Positions 10,348-21,587 of a stretch of DNA of 46,043 nucleotides are shown piece by piece. Where the stretch lies: NCBI GenBank assembly GCA_946803715.1, contig CAMPET010000136.1:1529-47571 (forward strand). Reading direction: 5' to 3'. Each line of letters starts with the position of its first letter. Position 1 is the stretch's first letter. The DNA comes from Beroe ovata (lineage: Eukaryota; Ctenophora; Nuda; Beroida; Beroidae). A program made the position numbers and the translations under genes. A model generated the notes under the pieces. The model made no database searches. It saw nothing but the letters and a program-made list of their open reading frames with translations, and had not been told where the DNA came from.

Positions 10348-12084
10348 GTTTATCCGATTGTCGACCGTGTCCAACTACCGGCACGTGTGACACCAACACG
10401 TGCAATGACACCACGCGGCACTGCACCATCAACAAGGATCAGGAAGCGGTGTCAACGTACCACGGTGTCACTCAGGCGGAGAAGAGGGGCTCGCTGAAGA
10501 AGCAGCCTTCAGCACCATCGTTGGAACAGATTCAGGAGGTAGGAATACTGAATAGTTGACACCACATTATTACCCACCATCAGACCATTTCATCCGCTCT
10601 ATGCTGTTAATGCCCCTATTCTGACACCACCTCTGCTACAACCCCCTGAAGCCACCCTCATCTTGACACAACCTCTGCTACAACTCCCCTGACACCACCC
10701 TTATCCTGACACCACTTCCTACCCCCCCTCAGCCACCGTTGGCTCGTCGACACAGCTCGGTATACGAGCTAGGGCGGACATACACGGCGCCAGCGCGACT
10801 GGAAAAGGAGGACGAGGTGAACCCGGCTGCCCCACCCCCGATTCCAGACACTGAGGACAAGACAGTTTCGTTCTATATGGGGGAGAAGGGTCCTTCCGAT
10901 TCCTCGATAGGGGTACGTGATACGGCATGAAAAATTCAGTTGGCAACCTTTCCTCACTCAATTACAATATCTTCTTGGGAAATACAACTAGAAAGTGGGT
11001 TGGGGCAGAACATTTTAAACCACTGATTATCCAAATATTGTATTGAGGTACTGTCGTCTGTCAGTTAAGATGTGAAAGGATTAAGGGTCTCATCTAATTC
11101 TAACTCAACATCCTAGGACAGCAGCACGAAAGTTGAGTCGGCTCATGCCAGACCATATCCGGAAATACAGTTTCATGCGTTGGAGAAAAACGAAACCATC
11201 ACTTCGTAAGTGTTCCTCCAATCACCACCTAAACGAGATCGAAAAACATGTGTTCAAACCCATCATTCTTTCTCGAAATAGCCACCAGATTATCACGTAC
11301 GGCGTGTTGTTAATCACGTGATCGTCTTCTCCTAATCACGTGGTTCCATTGCACGTGCTTCTTCTTTTAATCACGTGTTTTAGCACGTGCGTTCTCCTCC
11401 TAATCACGTGTTTCCAGGGAAACGGGAGACTCGGGATACGATGACGAGAGTTGTCTCATGATGAGGGAGATCACTCCACCCCCGAAATTTGCAGATGTCA
11501 AGAGGGAAAATTACACTGTCAGGATTGAAGCAGGTTTGTGAAGATTCGATTTCGAATTGGAGAGAGACCTCGAGATTTATTTATTCGAGTTCAACTGATT
11601 CCTATGATGAAATTCTATTTTTGCCCGGATTCCGACCATCTTATCTATCCAATTNCCCTTTGACACCACTCTCACCCCTTTGACACCACTCTCACCCTCT
11701 TGACACCACTCTCACCACGTTGACACCACTTTACCCCCTTGACATCACTCTCACCACGTTGACACCACTTTACCCCCTTGACATCACTCTTACATTTTTG
11801 CCATCATTCCCATCAACTTGGCACCACTTCCTCTCTCACAGAAACCACCACGTCGTCTCTCCTGGAAGTTCTGGGCTGGTCTCCTCTTCTTTCTCTGTGA
11901 CATCCTCCTCGTGCTGACTGGTACTCTTCTCCTGGTAACCAATTACCACGACAACATAATCCCGGGATTTGTACTCCTGGGACTCGGTATCGGAATGTGC
12001 ATCCCTGCTCTCAATTATCTGGGCGGACTATCGACTGTGTGTGCGAGAATAGAGGGCGCTAGATCCGCTGATGTTTTCATATAG
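10348..12084 (+). CDS. Two-helix membrane protein, allele B copy (one exon missing in a gap)
   Basis: Exons 10348-10538, 10733-10912, 11117-11205, 11418-11533 and 11842-12084 match those of 6132-7858 in length and phase. The 83-base exon (DGSKARLV... in allele A) is absent because it falls at the N at 11655. Protein changes are few: PTIPDAED becomes PPIPDTED, and the terminal hairpin exon is unchanged at protein level despite silent base changes. The PPNY exon is also missing on the left. Preservation of phase and mostly silent differences fit a second functional allele or a recent copy. Confidence 0.75.
11656..11841. repeat. TTGACACCACTCTCACC-type minisatellite in the last intron
   Basis: About nine degenerate units of TTGACACCACT plus a pyrimidine spacer run up to the 3' splice site at 11841. 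Allele A has fewer units (about 7520-7602). Confidence 0.88.
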
Positions 12085-12399
12085 ACTCTAGATGGACTTT
12101 TGGATCTACTGATGCTTTCATATAGAGAGGATTGAACATGAAGGACTTTTGTTTGGATAATGAGGACTATTCAACAGAAATTTCACGGACTGAAGTCCCA
12201 GGATCATAATAGTTAGCAGAATATTTCATTAGGCTATGCATTTCGTTGAGCGAATGAAGACTTTTTATAATAGGAGCACTGTGTGCTATTATAGCTATAG
12301 CAGGGTGTCAGAACGAGGAATCCGTTGGACGGCGAGGTTTTTCTAGGAAAGTGCCGGACGTGCAAGACATATATCAACTATAGACATAATATCTAGGCT

Positions 12400-13425
12400 C
12401 CGCATTTCTAGGAGATATCCTTATTACCCATTTTCTGGGCGAGGAAGTATATGGGAGGTTAATGCTCATTGGACGATTTTACCGTGAAGATCAGCACACA
12501 CATCAATAATAATATCCAGAAAAAAGCACGTCTGCCAGTGCCACAGCGGTAATATGCGTTTGTCTCTGCGTTTATCTAGTTGTACTCATGTGTTTAAAAA
12601 CGGACTTGTGCGCTTAAAATGCTGAAATTAAATTGGATTTTAGAAGTTTCAGATAACGTTTTGTCAAATATATAATTGGAATTAGGTATTCGTAGAAGGT
12701 TTTGTAAACTTTAAACAAGATAAAATTGTTTTGAAAATAGATTTGTTTTGAATAGCATGCATTGATGGAAGTTTTGCCTGAAATATAAATTTCCCCCATT
12801 TTTCATCTCTTTATTTGTTACAAATGATCGTTATTTAATTAGTTATTTGTGAAATAATGCACCATGTTTTTGTTGGTGCAGTTAGCTAACGTTTAAAGTT
12901 TTGTTAACTTAAATCTGTTAATTGATCTTGATGCATCATTAACTGCCCACCTATATCTTCGTTTCGAATTAACATTCCGTAGGAACCTAGCTATGTAAGA
13001 AATTTTCCACTGTAAAATTATAAAATCTCGATTAATATTAACCCTCCTTGCATTAATTTCCTCCGTTTTAATTCTTCCTCTGCAGCCCTCAACTTAACAA
13101 ATTATGCTCGACGTTCTTGGACCTTAGAAATTGATAAGTAGTAGGTAACAGGATGGTAGGTATCAGGGTTGTTAATAATCGTTAATTGATCTGGCAGGCT
13201 TTCAACAGGTCAGAACTGTGGAAGTCATGCAACTTCCGTGACACTTTTTAGGCATGTAAGTGTAGAAATGTTTCCATTTCTGTGACGATAGATATACAAA
13301 TCGTTGTCGGCTGTTTTCGTAATGATACTCAGATTATTGGAATTTATAGACATACGACGTTAATTCAGCCGTACTCCAGATCACTCATCATCACGCCAGG
13401 AGACGTATACAAGACAAAATTGTGA
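12400..13425. other. ~1.03-kb insertion in block B relative to block A
   Basis: Block A reads ...ATCTAGGCTGTGAGC without interruption (near 9280), whereas block B has this segment between ATCTAGGCT and CTGTGAGC. I see no terminal inverted repeats, no target-site duplication beyond CT, and no coding frame of note. It may be an insertion in B or a deletion in A. Confidence 0.75.
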
Positions 13426-14484
13426 CTGTGAGCTTTTTTCAATCATTGTTTACACAAGACATGAATTACGGGGCAAATCATTTGTTTGTACAGCCGTGAT
13501 CATGTCGTGATCCTATGCGATGTCATTTGCAAATTGTGTTAGGAATGTCCTGAGGATAATGTATTAAGATCAGCTGGTACTTCTGTTCTTTCTGATCAGC
13601 TTTTTTACTCTTTGAATTGTACTAAAAACTAGTTGTTCAATCTTGTCATTGATTCCAAGTGTGATGTTTTGTTCGTCAACTTCGTTATCCTACAGTTATA
13701 GTATGTTGGTTGCTTTAATCGGTACCTACATTGTATACATTATACAATTATACAATATACAGTATACATTATACAATTATACAGTATACATTGTACAATT
13801 ACAATGCGGTTGTTGGTACTCACCTTTTTTTAATTTTCTCAAACAATGAAGGCCATTTCATTTTCTGTTCTTCTACATACTATGATGTACGCAGCAGCCA
13901 GATCTGATTCGGTTCTAAGCGAAGGCTACCCATAGGTTCAAGGTTATTAGGCTACGATTTGACCTATACAAACAGAAGCCTAAATGACGTCATACACAGT
14001 GCACACGCATATCATGGGTTAAAGTACGTACTTATGGTTGCTCTCGTAACAACCTAGAGTGATGGTTGCATGCCGTTATCTGTGTCGACTGAATTTATAT
14101 CATTCAACTTGGATTCATATGACGTCATACCTTTCCGAATTTGTGTCAAATTTCCGAATTTGTGTCAAATTGTCCATTTATAGGTTTTATTCCTGAAACA
14201 GCTACCTATATCCAGAAAAGTAAAGCTAGTTCTAGGGTACCTACGGGTTTTACTAAGAACTACAGAGTTATACATTGTTTTTCTGTAACTCTAAAAGCCA
14301 TAACATTAACTAAGGGCAAACGTCTAGCTAGAACCCAATAGAGGAGATGATTTGGGTATGATTTGGGTATACCAATATTTTGTTGAAAGCAGGGTAGAAA
14401 TAATTGGGCATTTGAGTCACTTAACTCTGAGTATGTTTGGCATAAGTTGAGATGGTTAGGCCTCGCCTAAATCTTCATATCCTG

Positions 14485-14777
14485 NNNNNNNNNNNNNNNN
14501 NNNNNNNNNNNNNNNNNNNNNNNNNNNNNNNNNNNNNNNNNNNNNNNNNNNNNNNNNNNNNNNNNNNNNNNNNNNNNNNNNNNNNNNNNNNNNNNNNNNN
14601 NNNNNNNNNNNNNNNNNNNNNNNNNNNNNNNNNNNNNNNNNNNNNNNNNNNNNNNNNNNNNNNNNNNNNNNNNNNNNNNNNNNNNNNNNNNNNNNNNNNN
14701 NNNNNNNNNNNNNNNNNNNNNNNNNNNNNNNNNNNNNNNNNNNNNNNNNNNNNNNNNNNNNNNNNNNNNNNNNNNNN
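14485..14777. other. Assembly gap (293 N)
   Basis: Run of N directly followed by a TG microsatellite, which probably caused the gap. Confidence 0.99.
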
Positions 14778-14832
14778 TGTGTGTGTGTGTGTGTGTGTGT
14801 GTATGTTAGTGTATGTATGTGTATTGTGTGTG
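14778..14832. repeat. (TG)n microsatellite
   Basis: TG repeat with a few TA interruptions, abutting the N gap. Confidence 0.95.
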
Positions 14833-14838
14833 TAAGGG

Positions 14839-17800
14839 GGTGTTGGTTAAGTTTTGTATGGATAGGCATATGCCTACTTCAAAGTGCTGATTGCTGGTAG
14901 TCTTTGGGCTGTATAGTTTCAGTTAGAGCATAATTGCTTTTAGAGAGCTCTTGCAAACAATCCATGTCCTCAGTGGAAGTATCATATTTTGGCAGTATTT
15001 TAGGACATTCTTGCGCCATAATAACTCAATTACCTTATCCACCCTGTAATTAGTGCAATAACTGAGATACTCGTTTTTTGATATCACCAGGGGTCAGAGC
15101 CTTTTCTGTCCACTGATACTTGTTTTTCAGCTTCGCGACAACCATCTATGATATGTATTCATCGTACATTGGAAGAGCGCCAAAAATACAATGTACATTG
15201 TATAGTGTAACTGTACATTGTATTACGTACAATGTTCATTGTACAATTACAAAGTACAGTTTAGTTATACATTGTTAGTCTACCTATAAAAGCTTACTCA
15301 TATAACAGGCTAGGAATAGCAGTGACTTGATAATTATATGAGACCATGTGAATATCTCACACATCACGAATAATGAGCCATCCTATGAGCCATCCTATGC
15401 ACCTATTCACCCATGAAATTGAATAATGTCCTGATTTCATAATTAGTCCACTTTAATTACTGTACTTTCCTTTGATGACCACTCAATTGAAGCGTTGAAG
15501 CGTTGTCCTCACCAATCATCCATTCATAATGACTTTAATTGATGTGGTACTTTAACTTAATAATTGGCTACAACACCTCTATAAGTAAACTAGGACTACC
15601 GCTGAGCTCTATGATATATAGTTACATGGACTGCATCAGCTTGAGGTACTAAAGAGCATCTAGACACCCGAATTGAGTGGTATAGGAGGGTATAGGACTC
15701 GGTCCTAAGACCCAGTCATACTTTTCGGATAGCCGAAATCCAGCTAGGGCCCTATAATAGGACCCAGTTATTCATTCTTTTAGTTTTTCTAACCCTATAA
15801 AGGTTTAATCATAATGCAATTGTCGCTACATCGGAGATCAACCCTTCCTCGGCCCTAGCAGCATCCCTTGACCTTGTCGACAGAATGTGTCTCAGATCAT
15901 CGCAGTAAAATGCGATATTTGGTTGGACCACAAGTTGTATGCAAAGTACATACTGAGGATCTAAGTAACCTAAGCTATGATCTAATCTATACATTACTAT
16001 ATATATTCCTTTATTAAAATTGATTTGGACTATATTAATGCGCTTATCATAATTAATGTATGTACTCAATTTTCTTCAGATCATTATTTTCAACTGACCA
16101 AATACTATCATATGATAGATTAAACCAACTTATCTATCAGATAATTTAATAATTGCATCCGCTCTTATATAATATCGCAGTTCATTATCTGAATTTCACC
16201 ATTTTCACATCCATCTACTTCAAGTTCTACAGCTCCACGATGGGACTCGATTGATGCAGATCAGCGAACAAAAACCCGTGAAAGATGACGTTTTCAAACA
16301 CCACAAAATGTATTTTAGCCAATTCTGAAATCTCATTATTCCATTCCCCAACGTAACAATTTGGTATCGATAGGTTGTAGTAAAGATTTAGATGGTTCAG
16401 ACGATTGTTTGGACAACTCGCTCAATTGAGTAAATCGACCGTTCTAAATATGCTATCGCCGTGTCCACGCCAAAATCTAGACCATATCTGCCGCTGCAAA
16501 TATATTTTGCCAATTTGACTAACAGCTGTCTCCATAATATGTTTGAATAAGATCAATGTACAAAATATCAATTATTAATCTCTCATCACGGGAGGATAAA
16601 TGGGTGTAACTTTGCATCTTCTCCACTCCCACATTTACCAATTTCGCATTTATTCTCGCCTATCTAGATGAGTTGATAATGTATTCTCGTTGAACAATGA
16701 AGTTAAACAAACCCACTTTCAGAGCTCTTCTATATTTACTATTTCTGAAAAGTCAGTTTTCGACAAAGTTCTTCTTTGGCTGCAGCTACACTAGTGCAGT
16801 AGCATGCGTTGATTGTTGCACACATACCGTGCGGTTATTGTATGGTTTTTATGAAGGAGTAGTTAATAATTAGGGCCTTGTGCGCAGTGCTAATGAGGTA
16901 TCCAATTAGCACTCAGACTATAAAGCTAGCATGCGTTATGGTGAAATACCGCTGGAGTATGGCTAGTGGCTACCGTAGTTGGAATATCTGAATTATTTTG
17001 CCAACTTTTTAATTGCTAGGAGTAGGAGAGAATGCGGACAATTCTGGCTTGTGGTCGATCTGATTTTCTACTATCGTTTGTTGTTTTGGTTCATCATTAT
17101 CCAAATCATGTAAATGTAATAAGATTTTGAAGTAATTTCACTTGGAAGAAATCGTCTTATTCTGGCAATGGTAGTTAGATATTTCAGTCTTTAGACACAA
17201 TTATTAGTAAGCAGAGCGTATGATTTGTTTTTGAGAACCGCCGTTGATTCACAAGTCAAGTACTGCACAAGTTGAAGTATCGCACAATATTTTGAGTTGA
17301 ACTTAAATAGCCCCACAATCCACATGACCGATTTTGCATCATCACATGACTGCACTTTCCTATAGCTCGGTCAAGCAAACATCCAAATCATAAACTTTGT
17401 TGAGTTTATCCAGCTTTGATCGTTTTTTTAATTGAATGCAGTACGTCGTCATGTCACGAATGCGCCGTACTTCATTGAGATTTCCACTGAATCTAGATTG
17501 ATATTTCCACTATACTTGTTTGTTAATCCCAAATATTGCCATCATATTTTCTCTTATGAAGAAATTAAACAGAGGTTTTTATAGCAATCATTAGTAATTA
17601 TTAAGTCGGGATTTATTTTTCAGCTCCACTGATGACCTACAGCGTTGAAATTCGTTCTGGCCGGCAAAGGTTGGAATCACATTATAAGATCAACTAAAGA
17701 ACGGGAAAAAGGAATTGGGGACTTTGGAATCAGGGACAGCTCATCTCAGTACATATTACTAGCTACCACCAGACCTGAGTCCAGAAACCCACCAAAATTT

Positions 17801-17943
17801 TCTACACACATAAACCAATATTATTATACGTCATACTCATTAATCAACCATAGCTTCTTAAAGTGCTCAATATTCGTCCAACTCAAAGAATAATCAGATT
17901 ATCAATTACCTACTGATCTATAGTCTCCATACACACACATATC
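14839..17943. other. No gene recognised
   Basis: AT-rich, stop-dense sequence. It includes an 18-base perfect palindrome (15186-15203, ATACAATGTACATTGTAT) within a cluster of GTACATTGTA-like repeats (15186-15250). An 86-codon minus-strand frame (16069-15809) has no splice or family support. Confidence 0.5.
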
Positions 17944-20900
17944 ATGAACAATAACTCACACGGCCTGGACCAGTATAGCATCGAGACAAGAGCTCTATCG
18001 GCAGCTTTTACAGGTAACAATAGCTTCGTAATCTCTTTAAAATAATATATATTTTAAATTTCTATTGTTTTTCATTTTCATGAAATTGCTTTTTGTGCAG
18101 CGCAATACAACTACATGCAGTACCAATTTCGTCAATATTGTTCATTCAGATTAAATTGTTTATTCAGATTAAATTGCTAATTCAGATTAAATTGTTCATT
18201 CAGATTGATGAAATTGTGAACTCTTTTAGTTCGAGTATGATTTATCGGGCCGGATGTAAGTTTTCATTAATGATTCATTGTTCATGCAGGAAGGAAGTTG
18301 CAGGATCTCGATCAGAAAAGCGTGACCTCAATCAGTTCTATATCAGTTGGTAGCAGTTCAGCCGATAGTCATGTGAGTGATAATAAATGAGTAAATTCAT
18401 TTACTAATTATTACCTAATTAACTTATTACCTAATTCCATTAATGTTTTAATTTCAAATAAAAAACTTTGATACTTGATGGTCGTGAGAGTAGGTACTTA
18501 CGGGCTATGTAAATGGATTTGGGTTGCTGCCAAATTTGAAAATAGCCGATTCTTCGAATTTCTTAAATTGCTCATGGATTCCCGTTCCAGAATTGTCATA
18601 GCCTTTGTCTTTCTAAACGTCAATTATGTGGATCTTTCTCTTAATTTTCCCCCAAATCTGGCTCTGGAAAACATGGCTCAACCTAACCAGGACGAAAATT
18701 AATTAGTTTAAGTGAAAATTTGCCTGAAGAGTTCTGATTGTCATCTGAAAATTACTTATCTGAGAAACTCTGACATTTAGACAATTTGTTTCATTTCGAC
18801 ATTTCGTTCACCCAACTATACTGTTTCTTGACCAACTTGATATGTTCCAAGCAGAGGAACACGCCCAAACTGATCTATCATACAAGCTAGTGTGATGGTT
18901 TTAAATAATATTATGCAACGATTATAAACCGTCTCTACCCCTTCTCTCTCAAGAATCACTTTCAAAACTCTCTCTCTCTTATTCTCCTTCTTTCCTATGA
19001 TTTGAGTATAGCTCCCTCTCCTTTCCTCCTCTGGACTAGTCTTTCACGAGCTGTGAAAAATGACTAACTTAAACACAGCTTAGGGCGGAGTTTTGTGAAC
19101 AAACGATCCTATACTTGGAAAAAGCTGATACCTATTTTTAGGATAATATACTTTGTCTAGTTTTGTAATACATTAGGCAACCAACGTATTACCCAATTTC
19201 ATACAATTCTTCAGATTAAATCGTGTGTTCTTCCTTTTGTGCATAATTCTGAGAATATAGACGCGGATCTCTCCTTTAATATGGTCGCATATATGGTCAT
19301 TATTGAAAATACAATGGCCATTGGCCTAATACATTCAACCTTCATAGATCTCTTGGTCATAGATCTCTTGAAATATATCCTCACCTTTCACAATTCTTGA
19401 TGCTACCTTAAGAATTGTGAAAGAAAGAGTACTTATAATCGTCCGCCTTGTAAATTTCAATTGGATTTATTTTTGAAAGAAGCACGTATTTACTTATTTG
19501 ATAAGGCAGCCAGCTTTACTCTTTTGCGACTGTCATATCGTTGATATTTACTACCATGACTCAAATTCAGGATATTAAAAAATGAATTGCTCGTTGTATC
19601 AGATAAACAGATATAATAAGCGTCTTATTATGGTAAGCACAATATATTCAAATAATCACAAGCTCTTACTTATAACATATCCAAGCTGGATTTTGTGTCA
19701 CTTTTATCACATCTTTTCTCGGATTTTGAGGGTATAATGAGCCGTTTTTCAGAATCGTCTTCCGGTAGATTTGCAAAGATTTTGTCGAAAAATATGAACA
19801 TTTTTGAGTTCTCCTATTCCCCTTTTTCGAGGTTTTCTATTGGCTTGTTGGAATATAACGTCTGCTTAAAATGACTCCTTAGCACATGAAACATAGTTTT
19901 GCGCACTTAGTTATCGAAACACAACCAATTATTTCTGGAATTCTTCCAGAAGACGTCTATTCCAATACATTTTAGCCATAGCAACGACATCATGCCCGTT
20001 TAGCCTAACAGAAAAAAACACACTGGAATTAAAGTTTCTAATAGCAACATTCTTTGGATCTCAACTCAATGTTGTTTTGAGCTTCCGCATTTGCATCCGG
20101 TAATAATGAAATCAGATTTTCCTGCTTCCGTGCAAGTGCCAGCTGGCAGATCGAAGAGAATTTGCAAGGTGAAATTATTTCACATTACATTCTCTAATCT
20201 CTATCACCATTCCCTGATCCCCATATTTACGACTGTTTTCAACATTTTGTTATTATTCCCTCAGATCACAAGGTATCCACTTGACACTTGCTGTCACGTG
20301 ATCAAAACAATTGTAACCTCTCCCCAACAATACCATCCTATATTATATTCCCTCATCAAAAATTGCTCTTGAAATTTCCCCTCCCTCTTTTCAGTACGCA
20401 CTGCCGATCATGACGCCGATAGAAACCCGGAAACTCAGCACCACACGTCACCACTATCACCATGGTGACGTCATGACAAACAACAACAACAACAACAACA
20501 ACAACAATAATAACAACAACAACACCGATGACGTCATCAGTCTTACTCCGCAAACGAAGTCAGAACGGTTGAGGGGACACATGGTGTCACTGTGTAAGTG
20601 TTGTTCGCAGACGTACTACGCTACGATTTGTGTGGTACTGATAATGGTGGGGTGTCCACTCGCAGCAGTAGGGTCACAGGTGAGATTATAGGTGGTGTTA
20701 ACGTATCGCGGTGTCAATATGGTGTCAATATGAAGTGATAAGTGATCCAATCTAGACACCAATCTAGGCGCCAATCTTACTTAGTAAGTGTGACACGAAT
20801 AACACTTACTAAGTTGATATAAGTTGATATAAGTTGGTATAAGTTGGTACTATATTGTGATACGAACACTGACTTAGTCCTCCGCAGGAAAACATCAACT

Positions 20901-21239
20901 GGGCCATGTACACAGGGATCACATTCGTGATAACCGCATTTCTTCTCTCCCTGGTAGCCCCCAACATCAGAATGTTCTTTACCAACATCATTCCTAAACG
21001 TATCAGAAACCACAGCGCATTCAAGTAAGCGAATATATTCTTCTTCAGAAGGAATCTGAGTCCCAAACATATCAAAGTTTTTTGTTGGGTCAAAATCGGC
21101 TAAAACAAGCATCTGAATGTCGATTTAGCACTCAAAATCTCGATTTAGACATGTTGCTTTTTCCAGTCTCAATCAGTCACCAATTCTTTTCAGACGGATG
21201 ATCAAGTCTAAAGTTGGTGCAAAGAACCTCCCAACCTGA
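17944..21239 (+). CDS. Small protein with C-terminal two-helix membrane hairpin
   Basis: Family not recognised. Exons: 17944-18013, 18290-18349 (or to 18372 at a stronger donor, which then needs an unseen exon), 20116-20168, 20395-20679, 20888-21024, 21194-21239. The model with the 18349 donor closes in frame at 216 aa. The N-terminus is MNNNSHGLDQYSIETRALSA, followed by a Ser-rich stretch (VTSISSISV), a basic segment PAGRSKRICK, HHYHHGDVM, a 15-residue Asn run coded by AAC/AAT, then two hydrophobic helices (around YYATICVVLIMVG and YTGITFVITAFLLSLVAP) and a basic tail (KRIRNHSAFKRMIKSK) that suggests cytosolic ends. The layout resembles the neighbouring gene at 5943-7858. A plus-strand AATAAA at 21537-21542 could serve as poly(A) signal. 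Confidence 0.72.
18138..18206. repeat. TTCAGATTAAATTG minisatellite
   Basis: Four degenerate units in the first intron of the 17944 gene; the last unit diverges. Confidence 0.8.
19385..19423. repeat. Inverted repeat with 14-bp perfect arms
   Basis: CTTTCACAATTCTT at 19385-19398 pairs with AAGAATTGTGAAAG at 19410-19423 across 11 bases. It lies in an intron of the 17944 gene. Confidence 0.85.
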
Positions 21240-21493
21240 GACGATCATTTGGAAACTTGCCAGATTCAATCTCAATCATTCCTCATGCTGCCAGGATTCA
21301 TCATGAACTCAAGTCCATTCTGAGAGAATAGGTATACATGAACTCTATCATATTTACCATCGAAAGACTCGTATTTGTAGAAATTTCCACATTATATATT
21401 CTGACCACATTATAATCTCAGACAAGCAAATAGTTCTCTTTGATTTTAATTTTCATCTGCTGCTTGATTCCTCCCTTCATCTCGAGTTTAAAT

Positions 21494-21500
21494 AATTTAT
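21494..21500 (-). terminator. Candidate poly(A) signal of the 845-aa gene
   Basis: An AATAAA on the minus strand within an AT-rich tract about 90 bases past the stop at 21588. The oppositely oriented gene ends at 21239, so the two 3' ends converge. Confidence 0.4.
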
Positions 21501-21587
21501 TTTTTAATGTTTCAGTGAACTTATTATCATCTTTTGAATAAATTGGCGTTTTTTAGTAATAACGATGTTGAATTATGAATCACATTT

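Larger units (their letters stand above)
10250..14376. repeat. Allele/paralogue block B of the duplicated region
   Basis: Aligns with 6024-10248. It begins exactly after the N at 10249, is broken by an N at 11655, and carries about 1.03 kb absent from block A (about 12400-13425). Confidence 0.85.

Noticed and set aside
8487-12084. Three separate two-helix membrane genes
   Set aside because: Copy boundaries coincide with single Ns and upstream exons are missing, so extra copies are better explained as alleles and an unmerged overlap.
15809-16069. 86-codon minus-strand frame
   Set aside because: No start context, splice site or family support; composition resembles surrounding non-coding DNA.
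20356-20553. Minus-strand frame rich in Val
   Set aside because: Antisense of the Asn run in the 17944 gene.
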